A stretch of DNA of 64,000 nt from Shewanella sp. MBTL60-112-B2 (GTDB lineage: Bacteria > Pseudomonadota > Gammaproteobacteria > Enterobacterales > Shewanellaceae): contig NZ_BPFA01000017.1 of the NCBI RefSeq assembly GCF_019655055.1, positions 1-64,000 on the forward strand, written 5' to 3'. This document shows positions 1-7,564 of this stretch, piece by piece. Numbering within the stretch: position 1 is the stretch's first letter; every line of letters begins with the position of its first letter. Position numbers and translations under genes: made by a program. The notes beneath the pieces were generated by a model. It worked only from the letters and a program-made list of their open reading frames with translations. It made no database searches and was not told the origin of the DNA.

Positions 1-170
1 TCTATCTTTAAAATGCTTTTTGACCAACTTATAAAGTATGAAATAAAAACAGAACTCAAGTGATAAAATCACCATGTTTCATTATGGCTGTTCATATAAA
101 CAGTGAATAAAACTAATCCAAAATCTCGTTAATACGATATGAATGAGCTTTTACTCTGAATGATAATGGG

Positions 171-515
171 GAATTTCCGCGTTAGACATCATGCAACACC
201 AACCAAAATGAGTACTCCAATTACCACGTGTAGATACGGCCGTGATCGTCCATGACATGGTGAGAGATAACGAAGTTATCAAGCTTTCGAACGAGAGGCT
301 GGATGCCGAACTGGCCATTTAGCAGGGATACTATTCGTCATCGCAGAGCTTACAGGGATACTTTCCGTTATAGAGAAGTGCTGCGCCTCGCAGCAGTATC
401 TGCACATGCCCCGCTTGAGGCGATTGATAACGACGAAGCTACAAGCTAAAACGGGCTACCCCATAGCAAGGATACAAAGATAATGTAACCAGCCTTAATT
501 CCAAGGCTAACCAAT
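171..515 (+). repeat. Dispersed repeat, copy A
   Basis: First of three related intergenic sequences. The best-conserved core (391-515) begins with a CAGCAGTATCTGCACAT-like stretch, contains GGCGATTGATAACG, and ends with a small stem-loop, AGCCTT and AAGGCT around a 6-nt loop (491-508), followed by AACCAA. A second segment at 171-262 matches the upstream part of copy B (about 1588-1680, shared GTGTAGATACGG). No ORF of note lies inside. Positions 1-170 are AT-rich with nothing I recognise. The function is unknown. Confidence 0.7.
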
Positions 516-620
516 TTTGGGGCATAAGTGAGTCAGCGCAGACTCGGTGACTCGAAAATGAACAAAAATCAGTTAGTGATATTACTGATTTAGCAATTTC
601 TGAATTAACTTTGGTATGGA

Positions 621-700
621 AAAGTAACGCCGCATTAAGGTGTGAGCGGCGCTTGCCTATACTTTGAGCGAAGAGAAAACGTTAAATGCTTTGTTATGTG
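621..700 (-). other. attC-like integron recombination site
   Basis: Read on the minus strand, the site starts with CACATAAC (700-693), which contains the stop codon of the adjoining ORF. It continues with GCATTTAACG and ends with CTTAATGC, GGC and GTTAC at about 638-624. The outer TAAC/GTTA and inner GCATT(T)AA/TTAATGC blocks are complementary and similarly spaced, which is the R''-L''...L'-R' layout of attC sites. A weaker CGCT/AGCG pair lies further in. The total of about 80 bp is within the usual range. The cassette boundary would be the G at 628. No integrase gene is in the window. Confidence 0.7.
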
Positions 701-1203
701 AATTTTATTTTGTCGTAAAGGCCAACAATTTTATACCTTGCAAAGACATCTTTCCCATCCCAGTTGGCCGGCATAGTTTTCTGTAATTTGTATTCTCGAA
801 AGAGTGCATCTTCATCACTAGAGATAATTACAACTGCTGCGTATTTAAGAATTATTTTCTTAAAGGTTTCTAACGGTGTATTTTTAGGATAAGACAGCAA
901 TTTTTCTACGACAACTGAAATTGGAACAATATGCTCATGTCTAAGCTTACTAGTACAACGAGTGATAGCTCCATCATGAGCATCTAGAATTGCCAGCGCT
1001 TCATTAGACCAGCCGGGGTGACCTAAATACTTTTTCTCTCCACGAAATGAACTAGCTGAGTCGTGAAGCTTTCTAATCGCAACATTAATAACTTGATTAG
1101 TCAACTGACTATCAACCTCCACAACACCTTGATCTATCGAAAATTTAACAAGCATTGTTAGGGCTTCTAATTTTGATTCACTATATTCTGCTACATAGCT
1201 CAA
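694..1203 (-). CDS. Orphan protein of a probable integron gene cassette
   Basis: A 169-residue soluble protein with no signal peptide or membrane segment that I can see; I do not recognise the family. The start is TTG, with an AAGAGG ribosome site about 9 nt upstream (no ATG or GTG fits better). A stretch around residue 90 (RHEHIVPIS) faintly resembles the start of an HNH-type motif, but the rest of that motif is not evident, so no nuclease claim is made. The stop codon lies inside the R'' box of the attC-like site. Only a short leader separates the start from the opposite cassette boundary at 1229/1230. This compact layout is typical of integron cassettes. Cassette proteins are often orphans, and the role here is unknown. 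Confidence 0.65.
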   Translation of the reverse strand: MSYVAEYSESKLEALTMLVKFSIDQGVVEVDSQLTNQVINVAIRKLHDSASSFRGEKKYLGHPGWSNEALAILDAHDGAITRCTSKLRHEHIVPISVVVEKLLSYPKNTPLETFKKIILKYAAVVIISSDEDALFREYKLQKTMPANWDGKDVFARYKIVGLYDKIKFT

Positions 1204-1220
1204 ATGTATGTACCTCTTGA

Positions 1221-1230
1221 TTCACATAAC
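1221..1230 (-). other. Cassette start boundary (G|TTATGTG)
   Basis: On the minus strand this reads GTTATGTGAA, the exact reverse complement of TTCACATAAC at 693-702, which spans the R'' box at the other end of the ORF. In a circular integron cassette the R' box is made from the last G plus the first bases of the cassette, so it should complement the cassette's own R''. That is what is seen. The inferred cassette runs from 1229 down to 628, about 602 bp. Confidence 0.6.
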
Positions 1231-1587
1231 AGCTTATTATGCGGAATCAATCCGCCTTTCAAAATCACAAAAATCAGTTTTTTACGCATTTTCTCTTTCG
1301 AAGAATACGAATAACACACTGAAAGTCAACCATAAATCGCTCTCTGATTTTCTTTGTTTCCGCTCTCTATGGTAAAAGCGGCATCCGTCTCAAAAAAGGT
1401 GGATTTTTACGAAACTATATCTTTATACAGTTGGTAAGATTTGCTAAAACACAGGCAGATTCTAAGAATTCGATTTTCAACCAGCGCACACCTCAAATAA
1501 CCATGCTCTCATCGCCTTTCGTCAGATTAGATTTGATAGGGAAAGTGTAGGCTCCGAAAAATGTGTAGAGTATTAGCTCGGAGTGAT
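1231..1587. other. Non-coding stretch without recognised features
   Basis: AT-rich intergenic DNA. On the minus strand, GCATAATAAGCTGTTA next to the cassette start could be the remnant of an upstream attC or attI half, but no complementary partner was found within 150 bp. I see no convincing ORF, RNA gene or promoter. Confidence 0.4.
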
Positions 1588-1848
1588 TTTGGGGCATTTC
1601 CAAGTTAGAAACCAAACCTCTCAGCCGAATGAGTACACCAATTATCCCGTGTAGATACGGTTGAAGCCGTCGAAAAAAGGGATGTTTTCGTTGAGCCTAC
1701 ATGGACGTACTTGAGGCGTGCTTCAGCAGTGTCTGCACATCCGCCCGCGGCAGGCGATTGATAACGACGAAGCTACCAGTTCAAGTACGCTACCGTGTAA
1801 CAACGATACAAAAGTAAATGTAATCAGCCTTCATTCGAAGGCTGCCAA
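1588..1848 (+). repeat. Dispersed repeat, copy B
   Basis: Second copy of the repeat. The core at 1724-1848 matches copy A (CAGCAGTGTCTGCACAT, GGCGATTGATAACGACGAAGC, ACGATACAAAAG) and ends in a perfect stem-loop, AGCCTTC-ATTC-GAAGGCT (1826-1843). Copy A differs in this hairpin but keeps a 6-bp stem, so structure seems preserved. The 5' part shares GTGTAGATACGG and flanking bases with copy A. A 60-codon ORF through this copy has no homologue I know and is taken as spurious. Confidence 0.7.
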
Positions 1849-1906
1849 GTTTGAGGTAAAAACCATTTACCACGGCGAATATGGCGAAGCCATGTGCTAA
1901 CACGCT

Positions 1907-1950
1907 GAGCGGGCTAAGAACGGGAAGAATCCCCCGTTATTAGCTTGCTC
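1907..1950. other. Long hairpin downstream of the lipoprotein gene
   Basis: Arms 1907-1924 and 1933-1950 pair over 18 positions with three mismatches around an 8-nt loop. The hairpin lies 37 bp past the lipoprotein stop codon. There is no clear T-run on either side, so it could be a weak terminator or an mRNA 3' stabiliser. Confidence 0.45.
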
Positions 1951-1986
1951 TATCTGCTATGTCTACTGCTCTAGGGGCTTACTAGG

Positions 1987-4029
1987 CTAACAGCCCTTAG
2001 GAAATATCCAGACTTCAACAGCGCCATTTTTACTGCCAAAGTCATCACCAGATGTTCCTGGATTTGAAGGTGCAGTATCTTGAGTAGGCGTGCTATTACA
2101 AGTAATAGTAGGGATGACCGACCAACTTCCACCACCGGCTCCAGCTCCATCATCGCCAGCACCGCCGCCGCCATAACCACCACCGCCGCCACCGCCTCCA
2201 GCAGCGGTAAAGCTATCATCTGCATTACCGCCCCTGCCGTCCGAACCAACGCTAGGGTCGCCATTTACCCACTCACTATTAGCGCCTAGAAAACCTTGAC
2301 CGCCTTGACCACCAATACCATCTTTGCCGTCACCTGCACCATTTCCACCATTTCCCCATTCATCGGTGCTGCCACCGTCGGCTACACTGATAATGGCTTG
2401 GCCTACACCAATGGTTCCCTGCCCCATGATTGATGAGGCTGCAACGCCGCCTTCGCCGCCATCTGTGCCATCGTTAAGCCATCCAGATGAGTCTCCACCG
2501 CCGCCACCGCCAGCAATAAGTATCACATCGTCTTCAAGTGAAGACGGGCTACTTTCAGCAATCATGACGAGTGTCGAAGAGCCGCCATCACCATAGACAT
2601 TACTCAGAGTACCATTTTCACCGATAAAGAAATTGAATGAAGTTTGGCCATAATCGTCTAGAAAATTAGATAAGGTTGTGACTGTCGATGCAAAACCGCT
2701 CTTACCGCCATCACCACCAGAGGTCCAGAGTCCGCCACTAGAGCCAATGCCACCTTCCCCTCCCCAGGCTAGAATGGCCATAGGCGTATCGTTGTCCAGA
2801 GTGGTATCGAAAGATGAGCTAACTTGGCTGAATATATCAACAAGATTAACAGAGGTTACCAGCTCTGAAGTATCTATTGCTTCACAGCTTGTTATTGGCG
2901 TAGCACCATTAACACCACCGTACTCTGTGGTACAAACTTCTTTATCAACCGCCGGCAATAAACATTTATAGACGGTGTTACCATCATCGGTAACATCCTG
3001 CTTTACAGAGTCGCACGGATCAGACTCGGCAACCACTGTTGAATTACAAAAGCCAACAGAAGTGATATCGCAAATGCCTCCGTCTATCCATGTCGCGCCA
3101 ACAAGGTTGGCGTTATCAAAATCTGTATCCGTGACAGTCGCTTTATCAAGGTCCGCTGGCGATAATTGCGCGCTTGAAAAATAAGCCCCACTCAAGTTGG
3201 CATTGCTGAGATCTGCATAGGTCATTTCCGAACCACGAAAGTCCCCATTGCTCATATCGGCGCCACTAAAGTTGGTTCCGGTGAGCGTTGATTCGAAAAG
3301 GTCTACATTGGTTAAGATGGCATCGCTCAAATCAGCGCCGGAAAGATCTGCAAATGTGAATGTTGCATTATCCAAATCTGCGCCTGACAAATCACAATTC
3401 TTACATGCGTTGGTAGAAATAAGCGTAGTCACATTATCATCTGCAGTGTCTGCATAAGCAGGACTTATCAAGACATTGCCAATGCTCATCAGTAGTTTGG
3501 AAACTATTGAGTAATTTGCACTATTTGCTTCTGGCTGCGAACCACTATCGGGCATTGTCACTAAGAAGGTAGGATCTGTGCTATCAACATGCTGGCCGTG
3601 GGTCATGACTAAATGATATTCCCCAGCAGATATGATTGCCGATACGCAATCATCATTGGCTGTAAGGCTAAGCACTTCCTCGCCACTGCTATTGTTAAGC
3701 ACCATAGAGTGATTTGACTTACTGTTACCATCTTCATAGCAAAATGTATGCTTAAGGGTACGCAAATATTTGTAGGGGATGAGATCAGAGCCGGATTCGC
3801 CGTTGGAATCATCTTCTACAGTGGCTGAAGGTGGCTCAAGAAATAAAGCAACGGTACCCTGTTCGGGGTTGGCACGTAAGCGACTATTTTTAGCAAAATC
3901 CTTTTCGGTTGAAAGGTTTAATTGGGTTTGAGTCTCATTGTTGCTATTACAAGCTGTCATGAAAATGAGGGGGAATGTTAACGCTAACAACACGTTAAAG
4001 TTGCCGCGGCAATCATTGATAGTCTGCAC
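1987..4029 (-). CDS. Lipoprotein with pentapeptide repeats and glycine-rich C-terminal region
   Basis: About 680 residues. The GTG at 4029 is chosen because AAGGA sits 7 nt upstream and it gives a normal signal sequence; an upstream TTG would add 15 residues. A hydrophobic stretch ends in a lipobox (FMTAC, Cys about 27), so the protein is probably an exported, membrane-anchored lipoprotein. Residues about 210-315 are A(D/N)LSxA-type pentapeptide repeats, which form a right-handed beta helix in known structures. Residues about 415-635 are extremely rich in glycine, like the glycine-rich domain found in some bacterial surface proteins and in ALK-type receptors. Several cysteines lie between the two domains. 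The gene is monocistronic and flanked by two copies of the dispersed repeat. The function is unknown; a surface or matrix role is a guess. Confidence 0.75.
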   Translation of the reverse strand: MQTINDCRGNFNVLLALTFPLIFMTACNSNNETQTQLNLSTEKDFAKNSRLRANPEQGTVALFLEPPSATVEDDSNGESGSDLIPYKYLRTLKHTFCYEDGNSKSNHSMVLNNSSGEEVLSLTANDDCVSAIISAGEYHLVMTHGQHVDSTDPTFLVTMPDSGSQPEANSANYSIVSKLLMSIGNVLISPAYADTADDNVTTLISTNACKNCDLSGADLDNATFTFADLSGADLSDAILTNVDLFESTLTGTNFSGADMSNGDFRGSEMTYADLSNANLSGAYFSSAQLSPADLDKATVTDTDFDNANLVGATWIDGGICDITSVGFCNSTVVAESDPCDSVKQDVTDDGNTVYKCLLPAVDKEVCTTEYGGVNGATPITSCEAIDTSELVTSVNLVDIFSQVSSSFDTTLDNDTPMAILAWGGEGGIGSSGGLWTSGGDGGKSGFASTVTTLSNFLDDYGQTSFNFFIGENGTLSNVYGDGGSSTLVMIAESSPSSLEDDVILIAGGGGGGDSSGWLNDGTDGGEGGVAASSIMGQGTIGVGQAIISVADGGSTDEWGNGGNGAGDGKDGIGGQGGQGFLGANSEWVNGDPSVGSDGRGGNADDSFTAAGGGGGGGGYGGGGAGDDGAGAGGGSWSVIPTITCNSTPTQDTAPSNPGTSGDDFGSKNGAVEVWIFPKGC

Positions 4030-4288
4030 GTTATTTTCCTTATAATGGAACAGATTTTTCTGAAGTTTTAACAAGACGTTTTAATAATGGCTCCCCCTAA
4101 TCCTCCGGATTTACAGGGCGTCATTATCCTTTATGAGCCTGAATCAGAGTGCCGTTTTAGTCAACCCTACATGAGAATAAGTAACCGATAGCATTTCATG
4201 TCCTGCTTGATGTATCCACCAGCATCTATAACCTAGCTCCTAAGCTGCATCAAGACTGCATTAAAGCCATGAAAGCCATAAAAGCAGG

Positions 4289-4406
4289 CAGCATCTGCAC
4301 ATACCCCGCAGGGGCGATTGATAGCGGTGAAGAGATAATCCAGAGCTGCTACTTGGTAACACGGATCCAAAAAAATGTAATCAGCCTTCATTCGAAGGCT
4401 AACCAA
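4289..4406 (+). repeat. Dispersed repeat, copy C
   Basis: Third copy of the repeat core in the 4030-4477 intergenic gap, in the same orientation as A and B. It shares CAGCATCTGCACATACC, GGCGATTGATAGCG, AACACGGATCCAAAA and the perfect hairpin AGCCTTC-ATTC-GAAGGCT (4383-4400) followed by AACCAA. The upstream part of copies A and B is not recognisable here. The rest of the gap shows no gene. Confidence 0.7.
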
Positions 4407-4477
4407 CTCTGAGTTGCTGAAAGTGTAACTATAATTTGGGCAATATCATTGAGTTTATGCTCACGATATTAAAGCTA

Positions 4478-5359
4478 TTAAAATCGTCCTAGGTAGGCTT
4501 TGCCAATAAGATTACTGTTCTTTTCAAGCAATAGATTATCTATGTGACCTAACACATCTGCCTTTACTTGCTGTAACGTGCCTTTCATTGGCAATAGGTT
4601 AGACCCATGAGTGCTGTCAATGAGTAAACCTTCTCGCTGCAAGTTTTCTAATAAGATCTTTATCTCCTCTAGTACTTCATAAGGGCTTAGCAGCTTAAAG
4701 TCACCTTGTTGAACTTGCCTAAATAATGTCGTCCCGTCTATCGCTACCGTGGTCAACAGTCCCAGCAGATATGGGTTCATCTGATTAATCAACTCGGCAG
4801 TTTGCCGCGCATGGGAATGAGAATACTCACCACTTCCCCCTAGGCCAATCATCACCATAGCAACAAGTTTAATGCCAGATTCGACGATACTTTGCCCCGC
4901 GGTTAGCATTTCATTAGCAGTTACGCCTTTGCGTACCGCTTTTAACACGTCATTAGAGCCTGATTCCACACCTAGGTATGTCATGGTTAAGCCAGCTTTT
5001 TTGAGTTGTTTAAACTCATCGACTGTTTTATCCAACGTACTTTGCGGCCCAGCGTAAGTACTCACATGAGTCAATTTAGGGAATGCGGCATAGAGCTCAG
5101 CTAAAATCTCTAATAGCATTTCGCTTGGTAATGAAATCGCATCACCATCGCTTAAAAAGACTTTTTCGACCTTGTCGCCCATTGCCGCCTTTGCCATAGC
5201 AATATCTTTTTTTAGTTCATCGAGTTGGCGAACTCGGTAACGAACATTTTTGTACATAGAGCAATAAGTACACTTGTTATAAGAGCAACCAATTGTACAT
5301 TGCAAAATATAAGCGTCAGCCTCTGGTGGCGGACGGTAAATAGCACCTTCGTATCTCAT
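4478..5359 (-). CDS. Radical SAM superfamily protein
   Basis: 293 residues. The N-terminus carries a cysteine cluster: C21, C25, C30 and C33. C25-x4-C30-x2-C33 fits the 4Fe-4S-binding loop of a radical SAM subgroup with the pattern GCSxNxCxxC. Further on are a GDA-containing strand typical of the SAM-binding core (DGDAISLP, about residue 71) and a YLGVESGS motif (about 129), both common in HemN/Elp3-like radical SAM proteins. There is no signal peptide or extra domain. The substrate cannot be told from sequence. It stands alone between repeat copy C and the hydratase gene, whose terminator separates them. Confidence 0.8.
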   Translation of the reverse strand: MRYEGAIYRPPPEADAYILQCTIGCSYNKCTYCSMYKNVRYRVRQLDELKKDIAMAKAAMGDKVEKVFLSDGDAISLPSEMLLEILAELYAAFPKLTHVSTYAGPQSTLDKTVDEFKQLKKAGLTMTYLGVESGSNDVLKAVRKGVTANEMLTAGQSIVESGIKLVAMVMIGLGGSGEYSHSHARQTAELINQMNPYLLGLLTTVAIDGTTLFRQVQQGDFKLLSPYEVLEEIKILLENLQREGLLIDSTHGSNLLPMKGTLQQVKADVLGHIDNLLLEKNSNLIGKAYLGRF

Positions 5360-5383
5360 AAATCACCTTTCAGTTGCACTAAA

Positions 5384-5404
5384 AAGCCGCCTTTACGACG
5401 GCTT
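5384..5404 (-). terminator. Rho-independent terminator of the hydratase-like gene
   Basis: Inverted repeat AAGCCG...CGGCTT followed on the minus strand by a T-run (TTTTT). It lies between the hydratase stop (5452) and the radical SAM start (5359). Confidence 0.65.
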
Positions 5405-5451
5405 ATTAGTGTTAAAACCACGCATTCACTTTATGATAAGTGAAGCTACAA

Positions 5452-6264
5452 TTATTTAGACAGTTCAGCCGCAGTGTCGGCAAAAATGCCAGGCATATCT
5501 TTTGCCTCACGTTCGGTTTGTCCACCATGCTTTAAAAACGCTTCGATAATCGCTGCAGTTTTTTGCTCTTTGGCACGCTCTAAGAAATAACGAAGCTCTA
5601 ACTCTGCGCCAGCCTCTTCATCTTTAATTGAAGTGGCAATGATCTCTTTGTACATCACGATATCACGCACCTCTAGCCCGCTAATCACAGTTAATGTCAT
5701 GTCCAAAAAGCTATCTAGCTCTGCCTTAGGAACAAATTTAGTGATGATATTGAGATTTTCAGCCTCTTGGGCGGTGAAATCGTTACCTAATAACAGGGCT
5801 TGCAATGCTTTATTTTTGCCCATTCTTCTTGCATATTGCACTGCGCCTTGGCCGCCAGTTGGAATATTCACGTGAATTTCTGGTTGAGCAAACGCGGCAT
5901 TTTCAGTCCCATAGGCAAGGTCGCATGCCATTACAAACTCATCACCGCCACCACGGGCAACGCCATCTACTACCGCGACAGAGACTTGTTTCATCGCTTT
6001 GATGTTTGTAATCATGTGGCTGAACTCAATCGATGCCGCCTGGCCACCTTGTGTGCCGTTAATCACATTCAAATCCAGGTGCGCTAAAAAGAAAGATTCA
6101 TGCAAGGACTTAAACACCACCACCTTAGTATCACGGGAGTCTTTAAGAGAAAGTACAAACTCATTAATTTCATTAATTAAGTCTATGGTAAGTACGTTGA
6201 CTGGTGGATTGTTGATAGCAACTGTTGCGATACCATTGTGCTGAGTAATTGATAATTTTTTCAT
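5452..6264 (-). CDS. Enoyl-CoA hydratase/isomerase family protein
   Basis: 270 residues from the ATG at 6264. An upstream in-frame start would add 16 residues, but the family normally begins close to this MKKL, and GAGG lies about 10 nt upstream. Crotonase-fold signatures are visible: an early INNPPVNVL stretch, a GGxxE-like oxyanion region (ARGGGDEFVMACDLAYG, about residues 102-118) and PEIHVNIPTGG. Catalytic roles vary in this superfamily (hydratase, isomerase, dehalogenase, decarboxylase), so the substrate is not assigned. It is divergently transcribed from a LysR regulator with a strong palindrome between them, which suggests control by that regulator. Confidence 0.8.
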   Translation of the reverse strand: MKKLSITQHNGIATVAINNPPVNVLTIDLINEINEFVLSLKDSRDTKVVVFKSLHESFFLAHLDLNVINGTQGGQAASIEFSHMITNIKAMKQVSVAVVDGVARGGGDEFVMACDLAYGTENAAFAQPEIHVNIPTGGQGAVQYARRMGKNKALQALLLGNDFTAQEAENLNIITKFVPKAELDSFLDMTLTVISGLEVRDIVMYKEIIATSIKDEEAGAELELRYFLERAKEQKTAAIIEAFLKHGGQTEREAKDMPGIFADTAAELSK

Positions 6265-6389
6265 TGTAAACTGCCTCATTGATTGAGTTGTTAGCTGTCT
6301 CAGTATAGTCACTCTGAAAAAGCCTTCTCTCTGTAAGTGCAGCTACTATAAACCTTGCATTGGATGGTAAAAATACTATTATAAGCACA

Positions 6390-6416
6390 ACATTGGTGCT
6401 TACTTTGCACCAATGT
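6390..6416. promoter_or_regulatory. Probable LysR operator
   Basis: Perfect inverted repeat ACATTGGTGC (6390-6399) and GCACCAATGT (6407-6416) with a 7-nt spacer, in the intergenic region between the divergent hydratase-like and lysR genes and 24 nt upstream of the lysR start. LysR-family proteins typically bind such sites in divergent promoters, so it may control both genes. Confidence 0.7.
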
Positions 6417-6440
6417 CAAACCAATTACTCCGAGGTCATC

Positions 6441-7391
6441 ATGGATTTTTCTAGTCGTTTATTGTTATTGCTTGAAGTGATTGAGCTCGGTTCTTTTACT
6501 AATGTCGCCGAGCGCAATAATTTGGATCGCTCGGTCATCTCAAAACAAATAAGCCGGTTAGAGAAGGAGCTTGGAGTTCGCTTGTTAAACCGTACCACTC
6601 GCTCATTATCGCTAACAGCTGCAGGCAATGAGATGATAGCGCAGGCTAAACAGCTACGAGATTTACTTAGCGATACGCGCCGATTAGCGCAAAACTATCA
6701 CTCTGAGCCTAGAGGGTACTTGAGGCTGACAAGTTCAATGATGTTTGGTCGCCAATATGTACAAGACGCTATTTCTGTGTTTCAAAAGAAATACCCTGAT
6801 ATTCAATGCGAGCTCAGATTAGAAGATAAGCTTGTCGATATGGTTCAAGAAGGGTTCGACATAGGTTTTCGTATTGGTAAACCCAAAAGTTCGAGTTTGA
6901 TTTCTCGTAAAATTGCCCGCAGTCGTTTATTAATCGTCGCTTCCCCTGACTTTATTCAACAACATGGTGACATTGAGACGGTGACAAAACTGGAGTCGCT
7001 TCCAGCCACCATTTACTCAACTCCCGGTTTGTTCATGGATAAGTTTAGCTACCTCGATGATAATCATGTTAGCCAGCATTTTCAGCTAAATGCCGCTTAT
7101 AAAGTCAATGACGTGGAGATGGTCGTAAAGAGTGTCGTTGCAGGTAACACTCTTGCCGTTGTGACCGCGCAGATGATTCAAAATGAAGTAATTGAAGGAA
7201 AACTAATCCCGATCATGACTCATTTGAACCTCGATGATTTTGGCACCTTTTATGCTGTCTATCCTCACCGCGATGCGCCGATTAAAACCAAGTTATTTAT
7301 TGAAGTTCTAAAATCAATCATTGGTGAAGATACGCCTGTCTGGGAGCAAAATATTCCTGACTTTGAAAATTTGTATTGCAGCAAACCTTAG
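6441..7391 (+). CDS. LysR-family transcriptional regulator
   Basis: 316 residues. The ATG at 6441 has CGAGG 6 nt upstream and gives the family's usual start; the longer frame from 6360 is not needed. An N-terminal winged helix-turn-helix (residues about 1-60, with GSFTNVAERNNLDRSVISKQISRLE) is followed by a periplasmic-binding-protein-like effector domain to the C-terminus. The sequence resembles the large CrgA/YhjC-like group of LysR proteins. It probably regulates the divergent enoyl-CoA hydratase-like gene and itself through the palindrome at 6390-6416. The inducer is unknown. Confidence 0.85.
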   Translation: MDFSSRLLLLLEVIELGSFTNVAERNNLDRSVISKQISRLEKELGVRLLNRTTRSLSLTAAGNEMIAQAKQLRDLLSDTRRLAQNYHSEPRGYLRLTSSMMFGRQYVQDAISVFQKKYPDIQCELRLEDKLVDMVQEGFDIGFRIGKPKSSSLISRKIARSRLLIVASPDFIQQHGDIETVTKLESLPATIYSTPGLFMDKFSYLDDNHVSQHFQLNAAYKVNDVEMVVKSVVAGNTLAVVTAQMIQNEVIEGKLIPIMTHLNLDDFGTFYAVYPHRDAPIKTKLFIEVLKSIIGEDTPVWEQNIPDFENLYCSKP

Positions 7392-7564
7392 GCTCAATGC
7401 CTATATCCACTGTAATCCAATTCTTAAAGATGCAGGCTTAATCCGACACGGCAAAAATATAACTTAGTCAGCTCACGTTACAGCGATAAAGCGATAAAGC
7501 CCATTTACTCCATTTGCTTATCTCATTATGATGCGCGCATCTAAACTATTGGAATGCCACTAAG

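Noticed and set aside
1718..1900. Sixty-codon ORF over repeat copy B
   Set aside because: It overlaps a non-coding repeat and has no ribosome site or recognisable protein family.
2080..2971. Several plus-strand ORFs rich in Pro, Ser and Thr opposite the lipoprotein gene
   Set aside because: They mirror Gly-rich codons of the lipoprotein on the other strand (Gly GGC/GGT gives Pro, Ala or Thr) and have no support of their own.
1..4480. Integron integrase or a full cassette array
   Set aside because: No tyrosine-recombinase ORF and only one complete attC-like site were found; the neighbouring repeats do not fit attC folding.
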